This document shows positions 1 through 5,705 of a stretch of 5,935 nucleotides of DNA, in pieces. Made by a program: the position numbers and the translations under genes. Every line of letters begins with the position of its first letter. The stretch's first letter is position 1. Source of the DNA: Alphaproteobacteria bacterium (GTDB taxonomy: Bacteria; Pseudomonadota; Alphaproteobacteria; Rhodobacterales; Rhodobacteraceae); assembly GCA_030425945.1 (NCBI GenBank), contig JAUHZL010000198.1:1-5935 (forward strand), written 5' to 3'. The notes beneath the pieces are model-generated. The model was given only the letters and a program-made list of their open reading frames with translations, did not search any database and was not told the origin of the DNA.

Positions 1-1100
1 GCCTGCTCGAACCGGCTCGGATCGTCCGCCGTGCCCTTGCGGACCGGGAACTTGCCTTCGGGCGCGATCGACAGGGTCTGCGTGTAGCCCTCGTCCATCG
101 AGAACTTCACGAAGTCCATCGCCGCGTCGGTGTCGGCATCCGAGGTGATCCCGAAGTAGCGGATGTCGGCCCAGGCCGCGCCGTCGGGGTTCGAGGGACC
201 GGCGAAGTTGGTCACGATCCCGGTCTTCGAGGCCAGCTCGCCCGAGGTCGGGTCGTCGTTGATGGTCGGCGGGGCGCTGTCGCGCAGACCGGCCAGCTCG
301 TCGAGGATGAACGGCGACCAGATGATCATCGCCGCGTTGCCCGAGAAGTAGAGCGTGCGCGACTGATCCCAGTAGAGCTCGCCGGGCGGCGAGGCCTCGG
401 CGATCGCCTTGTAGAACTCCAGCACCTCGGTCGTCTTCGCCTCGTCGAGCGGGGCAAAGCCGTTCGCGTCGACCGGCGACACGCCGTTGGCGAGGAAGAC
501 ATGCTCGAGGACCTGCGACATGAAGTTCTCGTCGACCTTGGTCGCGGCGACGAAGCCGTACATCTCGGGCGGGTTGTGCAGCGCCCCGATGGCCGCGAGC
601 ACGTTCGCATAGGTGTTCGGCGCGGCAAGCCCGGCGGCATCGAACAGGTCCTTGCGGTAGACGATCATCTGCGTCCAGCCGTCCACCGGCACCGAGGCAT
701 AGCCGCCGTCGACCGCCGCCATCTCGAGCGCGCCCGAGGCGAAGGTGCCCGCCCCGAGATCCTCGATCACGTCGGTCGCGGCCTCGGTGTCGAGGATGCC
801 GGCTTCCGCCCAGGGCAGCGCGTATTGCAGGGTGTGGTAGATCACGTCCGGCAGGTCGCCCGCCGCGAAGGCCGCCGTGGCCCGCGTGCCGAGGTCGCTT
901 TCGGTCACCGGGATCACCTCGACGGCGACGCCGGTCTGGGCCTCGAACTGGGCTGCCATCTCTTCCTGCTTGGCGAGCCGCTCGGGCTGTTCCTCGGTGG
1001 TCCAGAACCGGATGTCGGCGCTGGCCGAGGTCGCGGTCAGCGCAAGCGCCACCGCCGCGCCCGACAGGAGCCGGGCATTGAGCTTGGTCACGTAGGTCAT
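1..1100 (-). CDS. Sugar-type ABC transporter periplasmic solute-binding protein (3' end outside window)
   Basis: This is the extracellular binding protein of a carbohydrate ABC importer (solute-binding family 1), which captures its ligand in the periplasm and delivers it to the membrane permeases. I translated the minus strand from the ATG at 1100-1098 and found 366 codons open to the window edge. Residues 1-28 form a signal peptide: a short Lys/Arg-containing N-region, a hydrophobic stretch rich in Ala and Leu, and an A-S-A cleavage site before Asp29. The mature protein begins DIRFWTTEEQPERL. Family-like segments follow: an AAFAAGDLPDVIYH region, a VPVDGWTQMIVYRKDLF segment and a GNAAMIIWSPF segment typical of sugar-binding proteins. 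Family members usually have about 400-430 residues, so the C-terminal 40-60 are probably missing. The gene lies 20 bases after a LacI-type regulator gene, which supports a sugar or sugar-derivative ligand. The actual ligand cannot be read; alpha-glucoside and sulfosugar systems share this layout. Confidence 0.93.
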   Translation of the reverse strand, partial: MTYVTKLNARLLSGAAVALALTATSASADIRFWTTEEQPERLAKQEEMAAQFEAQTGVAVEVIPVTESDLGTRATAAFAAGDLPDVIYHTLQYALPWAEAGILDTEAATDVIEDLGAGTFASGALEMAAVDGGYASVPVDGWTQMIVYRKDLFDAAGLAAPNTYANVLAAIGALHNPPEMYGFVAATKVDENFMSQVLEHVFLANGVSPVDANGFAPLDEAKTTEVLEFYKAIAEASPPGELYWDQSRTLYFSGNAAMIIWSPFILDELAGLRDSAPPTINDDPTSGELASKTGIVTNFAGPSNPDGAAWADIRYFGITSDADTDAAMDFVKFSMDEGYTQTLSIAPEGKFPVRKGTADDPSRFEQ

Positions 1101-1105
1101 TGGTG

Positions 1106-1113
1106 TCCTCCCT
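1106..1113 (-). promoter_or_regulatory. Ribosome binding site of the solute-binding protein gene
   Basis: On the minus strand AGGGAGGA lies 5 bases before the ATG at 1100. It is a strong Shine-Dalgarno match, fixes the start, and suits a highly translated binding protein. It occupies much of the 20-base gap after the regulator's stop codon, so the two genes are probably on one transcript with independent initiation. Confidence 0.8.
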
Positions 1114-1120
1114 TGGATTT

Positions 1121-2218
1121 TCAGACCCTTGTCGTGCTGCGGGAAAGCCTCTCCCGCAGGTCTTCGGACGTCATGGCGGGCGGCCCGTCGGACGCCCGCA
1201 GCCGCAGCCGCGCATGCGCGGTCTCGCGAAGATCCTCCGGGGCCTCGCCCCGGATCCGCCGGATCAGCAGCTGCGCCAGCCGCGCGCCCGCCTCCCGGCT
1301 GTCGACCTCGAAGGTGGTGAGTTGCGGCGTCGCGTAGGCGCCTTCCGGAATCCCGTCGTAGGCGATGACCGACACGTCGCGCCCGACCTCGAGCCCCGCC
1401 TCCGCCACCGCCCGGTAGAGCCCGAGCGCCCCCATGTCCGTCGCGCAGACGAGCGCCGTCGGCGGGCGCGGCCCGGCGAGCAGGCGCCGCCCGGCCGCCG
1501 CGCCCTCCTCCACCGTCACGGCGCTCTCGCAGACGATCTCGGGATCGTAGTCGAGCCCGACCGCCTCCAGCGCGCTCCGGTAGCCCTCGTGGCGCAGGAC
1601 GCTGTAGTTGAAGCCGCGCCCGCCGCCGAGATAGCCGATCCGGCGGTGCCCGATGTCCTGCAGGCGCATCACCGCCTCGCCCATCGCGTCCTCGCCGAGG
1701 ATGTCGAACCACGCGCAGCCGGTCGGGTCGCCGGTCCGCCCCCACAGCACGAAAGGCACGTCGAGCGCGCGCAACAGCGCGATCCGGGGATCATCAACCT
1801 TGGTGCGCGGCAGGATGAAGCCGTCGGTCTTACGTTCGTCGATCAGGCGCCGCATTGTCACCAACGCCTCCGCCTCGGTCGGCGCCGTCGCGAGGGTCAG
1901 CGTCCAGCTCTCCGCGCTCGCCGCCGCCGTAAGCCCGGCGAGGAACTCGGCGAGGAACGGCCGCTGCGCATCGTGCTCGCCGATCTGCAGGACGATGCCC
2001 AGCGCGCGGACCCGGCCCGTCCGGATCGCCTGGGCATGGCCCATCCGCTCGGCCATGCGCACGACCCGGTGGCGGGTGATCTCGGAGATGTCCGGATACC
2101 CGTTCAGCGCGCGCGAGACGGTCCCCTTCGACAGGCCCAGCGCATCGGCCAGATGATTGATCGTGACCCGAACCGTCCGGGCGTCACCGCGCACAGGATC
2201 TGGAGCGTCCGCAAGCAT
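1121..2218 (-). CDS. LacI-family transcriptional repressor with a shortened hinge linker
   Basis: This is a 365-residue LacI/GalR-type regulator, expected to repress the sugar-uptake operon that follows it until a sugar ligand binds. The helix-turn-helix lies at about residues 19-38 (TINHLADALGLSKGTVSRAL), followed by helix 3 to about residue 60. The periplasmic-binding-protein-like effector domain runs from about 73 to 345; it includes a GHRRIGYLGG segment and the ATDMGALGLYRA and VSVIAYDG segments characteristic of the family. The ATG at 2218 is chosen because GAGGGGGA lies 6 bases upstream and because it leaves the usual short tail before the DNA-binding domain, although the frame is open to 2416. 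The oddity is at residues 59-61 (M-G-H): the family's Y-x-P-x-x segment between helix 3 and the hinge helix is absent, a five-residue gap against E. coli LacI and PurR. DNA binding may therefore be altered. A palindrome upstream suggests autoregulation. Confidence 0.93.
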   Translation of the reverse strand: MLADAPDPVRGDARTVRVTINHLADALGLSKGTVSRALNGYPDISEITRHRVVRMAERMGHAQAIRTGRVRALGIVLQIGEHDAQRPFLAEFLAGLTAAASAESWTLTLATAPTEAEALVTMRRLIDERKTDGFILPRTKVDDPRIALLRALDVPFVLWGRTGDPTGCAWFDILGEDAMGEAVMRLQDIGHRRIGYLGGGRGFNYSVLRHEGYRSALEAVGLDYDPEIVCESAVTVEEGAAAGRRLLAGPRPPTALVCATDMGALGLYRAVAEAGLEVGRDVSVIAYDGIPEGAYATPQLTTFEVDSREAGARLAQLLIRRIRGEAPEDLRETAHARLRLRASDGPPAMTSEDLRERLSRSTTRV

Positions 2219-2224
2219 GATTTG

Positions 2225-2232
2225 TCCCCCTC
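2225..2232 (-). promoter_or_regulatory. Ribosome binding site of the LacI-family gene
   Basis: On the minus strand GAGGGGGA ends 6 bases before the ATG at 2218. This purine-rich site decides between that ATG and the longer in-frame reading extending to 2416, which has no family-like sequence before residue 1. Confidence 0.75.
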
Positions 2233-2239
2233 GCGACAG

Positions 2240-2268
2240 ATCGTTGTTTCCGAAACCGGTTTCGGCAA
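2240..2268 (-). promoter_or_regulatory. Candidate promoter of the lacI-type/solute-binding operon
   Basis: Reading the minus strand, TTGCCG (2268-2263, four of six matches to TTGACA) is separated by 17 bases from AACGAT (2245-2240, three of six matches to TATAAT). The spacer contains most of the palindromic operator, the classic arrangement for repression by blocking RNA polymerase. The start of transcription would fall near 2233, leaving a leader of about 15 bases that is just long enough for the ribosome binding site. The -10 match is weak, so the call rests mainly on position and on overlap with the operator. Confidence 0.4.
2250..2265. promoter_or_regulatory. LacI-family operator palindrome
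   Basis: CCGAAACCGGTTTCGG is a perfect 16-base palindrome with a CpG at its exact centre (2257/2258). LacI-family operators are typically palindromes of this size with a central CpG, where the hinge-helix leucine inserts. It lies 31 bases upstream of the LacI-family ATG. Just outside it are partly matching arms, GACAGATCG (2235-2243) and CGATTTGTC (2270-2278), offset by two bases from the same dyad centre. It is the best binding site in the window for the adjacent regulator. It is about 300 bases from the exporter start, so control of that operon is less likely. Confidence 0.72.
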
Positions 2269-2278
2269 GCGATTTGTC

Positions 2279-2545
2279 TGCGCCCGGTGGCCGCTTGCAT
2301 CGACGTCCGCCAGGACGGTCGCTAGCCCGCGGGACTCGGCGTTGCGCACCGGGCGCTCCTGTGCGACGTGTCTGGGACTGCGACCTGCTCCCGGGCGGCC
2401 TCTTTCCCCGGAGCACGGGCAGGCACCGGGGCGGCGTGCCTGATCCACATCAACGCAAGGCCCGCCCCCGGACCTATCCTGCCCGGGCGGAGGCGCGGCC
2501 CTAGGCCGGGGCCCGCCGTGGTCCGTCAATCCCTGCCCCGAATCC
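2279..2545. other. Intergenic region between divergent operons, no gene recognised
   Basis: Together with the flanking regulatory sites this makes a 344-base gap (2219-2562). Reading frames are open here on both strands, but the translations are Arg/Pro/Gly-rich and low in complexity, as expected of non-coding GC-rich DNA. It must carry the exporter promoter, yet I see no convincing -35/-10 pair; TATCCT at 2475-2480 is the best -10-like hexamer and lacks a partner. Two small hairpins are visible: an 8-base-pair stem with one bulged base and a GCCA loop at 2301-2321, and GGCCC pairing with GGGCC across 2497-2513. Neither is followed by a T run, so neither reads as a terminator. Confidence 0.5.
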
Positions 2546-2553
2546 GGAAAGGA
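2546..2553 (+). promoter_or_regulatory. Ribosome binding site that selects a TTG start for the adaptor gene
   Basis: GGAAAGGA lies 9 bases before the TTG at 2563, in a locally AT-richer patch within very GC-rich DNA. No ATG or GTG stands at a comparable distance. This makes TTG the best start, against an in-frame ATG at 2368 that would add 65 low-complexity residues. Confidence 0.65.
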
Positions 2554-2562
2554 CGTTTCTTC

Positions 2563-3738
2563 TTGTCGGTCACCGAGAACACACCCGACCGGGACAGCAC
2601 CGACCCGTCCCGCCCGGCCCCGGACCCCTCCGGGGCGCGGGTTCCGGCGGTGCGCCCTCCGCCGCCCCCTTCCCGGCCGTCGCGGAAGCGGCGCCTCTGG
2701 CTGTGGGCACTTGCAGGCGGGCTGGGGCTCATCCTCGCAGGCGTTGCCCTGTCCCAATTCTGGATGGGCCGTCCGATCCCGGTGGCGGCAGAGATCGTCA
2801 GCCCCGCCCCGGTGACCCGCGTGCTCGCGGTCAACGGGCGACTCGCCGCCCGTCATTCGGTCGATGTCCGCACGCGCGCCGGCGGGGCCGTCGTGGCCCT
2901 TCCCGTGGCCGAAGGCGACACGGTCGGGGCCGGCCAGGTTCTGGCCCGGATCGACTCTGAAGCTCAGAACACGGTGGTCCGGCAGGCGATGGCGGCACTC
3001 GACGCCGCGCTCATCGCGCAGGACGAGGCGCAGGGAACGTACGACCGCTCCCTCGCCCTTGGCGTAAACGTGGCGCCCAGCGTGCTGGAGAGCCAGGCGC
3101 GCACCGTGCAATCGGCCGGGCAGGACGTCGCCCGGCTGACCGCCGTTCTGGACCAGGCGCAGGTCGCGCTGCGAGACCACACGATCCGGGCCCCAATGGA
3201 CGGCACGGTCCTCGCGCTGGAGGCCGAGGCCGGGCAGATCGTCGATCCGGCCGCGACGCTCCTGACCCTCGCCGATCTGGGCGACCTGATAGTCGAGGCC
3301 GATGTGGACGAGACCTATGCGACGCAGATCTCCGTCGGCCAGCCCGCCGTGCTGCAACTGGTGGGCGAAACCGGCACGCGCGACGGCCGCGTCGACTTCG
3401 TATCGCGGCAGGTGGACGTCGCCACAGGGGGCCTCGCCGTCCGGATCAGCTTCGACGATCCGGTCGACGCGCCTGTCGGGCTGACAGTGGCGGCCAACAT
3501 CATCGTCGACCGGCGTGACGCCGCGCTGACGGTTCCGCGAACGGCCCTGCGCTCCAGCGCGGACGGAACCGGCGTCTTCGTCATCGAGGACGGCGCCGCG
3601 CGGCTGCAACCGGTCGCGGTCGTTGAGTGGCCCGCGGCCCGTCTCGTCGTGACGTCCGGCGTGGCCGAAGGCGACGTGATCATCACCGACGCGACGGGCA
3701 TCGCCGAGGGACAGGCGGTCGTCGTGGAGCAGCCCTGA
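2563..3738 (+). CDS. Periplasmic adaptor (membrane fusion protein) of a MacAB-like ABC exporter
   Basis: This 391-residue HlyD/MacA-type adaptor would link an inner-membrane ABC pump to an outer-membrane channel. From the TTG start, residues 1-44 form a Pro/Arg-rich tail with five consecutive prolines at 32-36 and a basic RKRR at 41-44. One transmembrane helix follows at about 45-67, so the tail is cytoplasmic and the rest periplasmic. The split biotinyl-lipoyl domain is clear: GGAVVALPVAEGDTVGAGQV at about 107-126 and IRAPMDGTV at 208-216. Between its halves lies a short alpha-helical hairpin (about 132-203) with the tip pattern R162-x3-L166-x6-S173, matching the TolC-docking motif of AcrA and MacA. 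A beta-barrel and a membrane-proximal domain (VPRTAL, then V-EGD) fill the C-terminal half. The stop codon overlaps the permease start as TGATG. The start is the least certain part; a GTG at 2650 would shorten the tail. Confidence 0.9.
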   Translation: MSVTENTPDRDSTDPSRPAPDPSGARVPAVRPPPPPSRPSRKRRLWLWALAGGLGLILAGVALSQFWMGRPIPVAAEIVSPAPVTRVLAVNGRLAARHSVDVRTRAGGAVVALPVAEGDTVGAGQVLARIDSEAQNTVVRQAMAALDAALIAQDEAQGTYDRSLALGVNVAPSVLESQARTVQSAGQDVARLTAVLDQAQVALRDHTIRAPMDGTVLALEAEAGQIVDPAATLLTLADLGDLIVEADVDETYATQISVGQPAVLQLVGETGTRDGRVDFVSRQVDVATGGLAVRISFDDPVDAPVGLTVAANIIVDRRDAALTVPRTALRSSADGTGVFVIEDGAARLQPVAVVEWPAARLVVTSGVAEGDVIITDATGIAEGQAVVVEQP

Positions 3739-4943
3739 TGCGCTACGCGCTCAAGATTGCGATCCGCTACCTGACGGCCAACACGGCCCAGACGGCCCTG
3801 CTGGTCACGGGCGTTGCGGTCGGCGTGTTCATCTTCATCTTCATGTCGGCCCTGATCGGCGGGCTGGCGGAGTTCATCCTGTCGCGCACGGTGGGCGACC
3901 TCTCGCACATCACGATAGAGGCCGAGGATCGCGACCCCGCCGTGCTGATCGACGCGCCTGGCCATGTGCTGGCCGCCATCGAGCGGGGCACCACGCGCAC
4001 CGCGACGCTGGCCGACGCCGAGACATGGCTGCCCCTGATCGAGGGGGTGCCGGGCGTGAGGGCCGTCTCGCCGCAGATCACCGGAGCGGGGTTTCTCACC
4101 CGCGGCGCGCAGGTGGCGCAGGTCAGCGTGACCGGTGTCGTCCCGGGCCGGGAATCCGCAATCCTCGACCTCCAAGGCTACATTGTCGAAGGGTCGGCCC
4201 TGACCGGGTCCGGGCTGATCGTGCTGGGCCGCGACCTCGCCGACGACCTAGCGCTGTCGCTCGGCCAGACGGTGCGGCTGCAAAGCTCGGGCGGGATCAC
4301 GGCGCTTCTGACGCTCTCCGGCGTGTTCGAGACCGGGAGCGGCGCGATGGACGGCGCCCGCGCCTTCGTCAGCCTGTCCTTGGCGCGGACGCTTTTCGCC
4401 ATGCCGCAGGGCGTGACGCGGATCGAGATCAAGCTCGACGATCTGAACGCCGCCGACGCCACCGCCCAGCGCATCCGCGCCCTGACCGGTCTCGACGCGG
4501 TGCCGTGGACCGACGGGGCAGAGCAGTTGATGGAGGCGCTGAACGCGCAGGCGCAGACCGGGTACGTCCTCAAGACCTTCGCGCTCATCACCATCGTGAT
4601 CGGCGTCGCCTCGGCACTGATGCTGTCCACCTTCCGGCGCAGGCCCGAGATCGGGATCATGCGGGCGATGGGGGCGGGCCGGAGTTTCGTCGTGTTCGTC
4701 TTCGTCACGCAAGGCGCGCTGATCGGGCTTCTAGGTGGCATCACGGGCGCGGCGCTGGGATACCTCGCCCTGCTGCCCTTCCCCTCGCGCGAGGCGTTCG
4801 AGCCGGGCACCCTGCCCATGGACATCACGCAAGGCTCCTATGGTCTCGCCATCACGCTGACGGTGATCGGGGCGATCCTCGCCTCGATCCTGCCGGCGCG
4901 CGCCGCCTCGCGGGTCGATCCGGTTACGGCGATCGGCCAATGA
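3738..4943 (+). CDS. FtsX/MacB-type ABC exporter permease
   Basis: This 401-residue inner-membrane permease has the MacB/LolC/FtsX layout. One transmembrane helix lies at about 19-43, then a large periplasmic domain at about 44-273, then three helices at about 280-299, 315-345 and 365-387. Between helices 2 and 3 the cytoplasmic segment RRRPEIGIMRAMGA (about 300-313) matches the coupling region that contacts the ATPase. The C-terminus DPVTAIGQ resembles the D-P-x-x-A-x ending of this family. The start is the ATG at 3738, whose A is also the last base of the adaptor stop; GGAG at 3726-3729 gives an 8-base spacing. With one permease gene, a homodimer is expected, as for MacB. Such pumps work by driving periplasmic conformational changes rather than carrying substrate through the membrane; this is family knowledge. 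Substrates of relatives include macrolides, lipoproteins, glycolipids and peptides, and nothing here picks one. Confidence 0.93.
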   Translation: MRYALKIAIRYLTANTAQTALLVTGVAVGVFIFIFMSALIGGLAEFILSRTVGDLSHITIEAEDRDPAVLIDAPGHVLAAIERGTTRTATLADAETWLPLIEGVPGVRAVSPQITGAGFLTRGAQVAQVSVTGVVPGRESAILDLQGYIVEGSALTGSGLIVLGRDLADDLALSLGQTVRLQSSGGITALLTLSGVFETGSGAMDGARAFVSLSLARTLFAMPQGVTRIEIKLDDLNAADATAQRIRALTGLDAVPWTDGAEQLMEALNAQAQTGYVLKTFALITIVIGVASALMLSTFRRRPEIGIMRAMGAGRSFVVFVFVTQGALIGLLGGITGAALGYLALLPFPSREAFEPGTLPMDITQGSYGLAITLTVIGAILASILPARAASRVDPVTAIGQ

Positions 4944-5632
4944 GCACGCTTCTGGAGACCCGCGACCTGGTCAAGACCTACGGCACCGGCGAGGCCGCGA
5001 CCCGCGTGCTGCGCGGCCTGTCGCTGCGCCTCGAGGCGGGCGAGATGGCGGCCCTCCTGGGACCGTCCGGCGCGGGGAAAAGCACGCTCCTGACGATCCT
5101 GGGCACCCTGATGAAGCCCACCTCCGGGCAGTACGAGATGCTCGGCCAGGACATGATCGCGGCCGATGACCGGGCCCTGACCGAGTTTCGCAACGCCCAC
5201 ATCGGCTTCGTCTTCCAGTTCCACAACCTGCTGCCCGACTTCACGGCGCTGGAAAACGTGATCTTTCCCGCTGCCGTGCGCGCGGGACGCGAAACGCCCG
5301 CCGCCCGGAAACGCGGTCGCGTCCTCCTCGAACGGATGGGACTGGCCGAGCGGATCGATTTCCCCACGGCCAACCTGTCCGGCGGGCAGAAACAGCGCGT
5401 CGCCGTCGCGCGGGCGCTGATGAACGCGCCAGACCTCGTGCTGGCGGACGAGCCCACGGGCAACCTCGACCGCGCCTCGGCCATGCAGGTCATGGACCTG
5501 ATCGGCGAGATCAACCGCGAGGAAGGCACGACCTTCCTGATCTCGACCCATGACGAGAAGATCGCGGCCCGCTGCCGGCGGCAGGTCGGGGTGCGCGACG
5601 GCATTGTGACGGAAGAGCCCCGCTTGGCTTGA
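4940..5632 (+). CDS. LolD/MacB-type ABC exporter ATP-binding protein
   Basis: This 230-residue cytoplasmic ATPase powers the adjacent FtsX-type permease. All ABC motifs are intact: Walker A GPSGAGKS at 41-48, Q-loop Gln93 within FVFQFHNLLPDFTALENV, signature LSGGQKQR at 146-153, Walker B LVLADE at 166-171, D-loop GNLD at 174-177 and the switch histidine His204 in STHD. The Q-loop segment and the TALENV run are typical of the LolD/MacB/FtsE group that pairs with FtsX-fold permeases. The length fits a single stand-alone domain, unlike MacB where ATPase and permease are fused. The start ATG at 4940 overlaps the permease stop (ATGA, 4 bases) and has no clear Shine-Dalgarno sequence, so it is probably translated by re-initiation coupled to the permease. 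It is a sound ATPase by every visible residue. Confidence 0.95.
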   Translation: MSTLLETRDLVKTYGTGEAATRVLRGLSLRLEAGEMAALLGPSGAGKSTLLTILGTLMKPTSGQYEMLGQDMIAADDRALTEFRNAHIGFVFQFHNLLPDFTALENVIFPAAVRAGRETPAARKRGRVLLERMGLAERIDFPTANLSGGQKQRVAVARALMNAPDLVLADEPTGNLDRASAMQVMDLIGEINREEGTTFLISTHDEKIAARCRRQVGVRDGIVTEEPRLA

Positions 5633-5659
5633 CCTGTCTATGGCTTCACACCTTAGGAC
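5629..5659 (+). promoter_or_regulatory. Weak candidate promoter with a MerR-like long spacer
   Basis: TTGACC (5629-5634, overlapping the ATPase stop codon) and TAGGAC (5654-5659) are 19 bases apart. MerR-family activators act on promoters with such over-long 19-20 base spacers. The -35 is good (five of six), the -10 poor (three of six), and I could not see a clean dyad in the spacer. The regulator gene beginning at 5706 could use it for its own expression. Confidence 0.25.
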
Positions 5660-5705
5660 GGCTCCAACGGCCGGGACTCGGCGGGAGCGGACAAGGCGGC
5701 GGAGG

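Noticed and set aside
2331..2341. GGGACTCGGCG shared with 5673-5683
   Set aside because: A single 11-base match in a 6-kb GC-rich window is expected by chance and has no extension on either side.
2219..2416. N-terminal extension of the LacI-family protein to an ATG at 2416
   Set aside because: It adds 66 residues of low-complexity sequence, would translate across the operator and candidate promoter, and ignores the strong ribosome site in front of 2218.
2497..2513. GC-rich hairpin ahead of the exporter as a terminator or attenuator
   Set aside because: The stem is only about five pairs with no T run, and short GC stems are common at this base composition.
2368..2562. In-frame ATG at 2368 as the start of the adaptor
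   Set aside because: There is no good ribosome site, and the added 65 residues are Arg/Pro/Gly-rich without family similarity. GGAAAGGA in front of TTG 2563 is better.
2104..3609. A 501-codon open frame on the minus strand opposite the adaptor gene, and similar long frames such as 1100-2443 (+) and 4025-4939 (+)
   Set aside because: The translations are Arg/Ala/Gly/Pro-rich with no recognisable domain, and they lie opposite or out of frame with clearly recognised genes. Long spurious frames are normal in DNA this rich in GC.
5640..5705. In-frame ATG at 5640 as the start of the MerR-type regulator
   Set aside because: It has no Shine-Dalgarno sequence and adds 22 Arg-rich residues before a canonical MerR N-terminus. 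It cannot be fully excluded because the ribosome site for 5706 is also imperfect.
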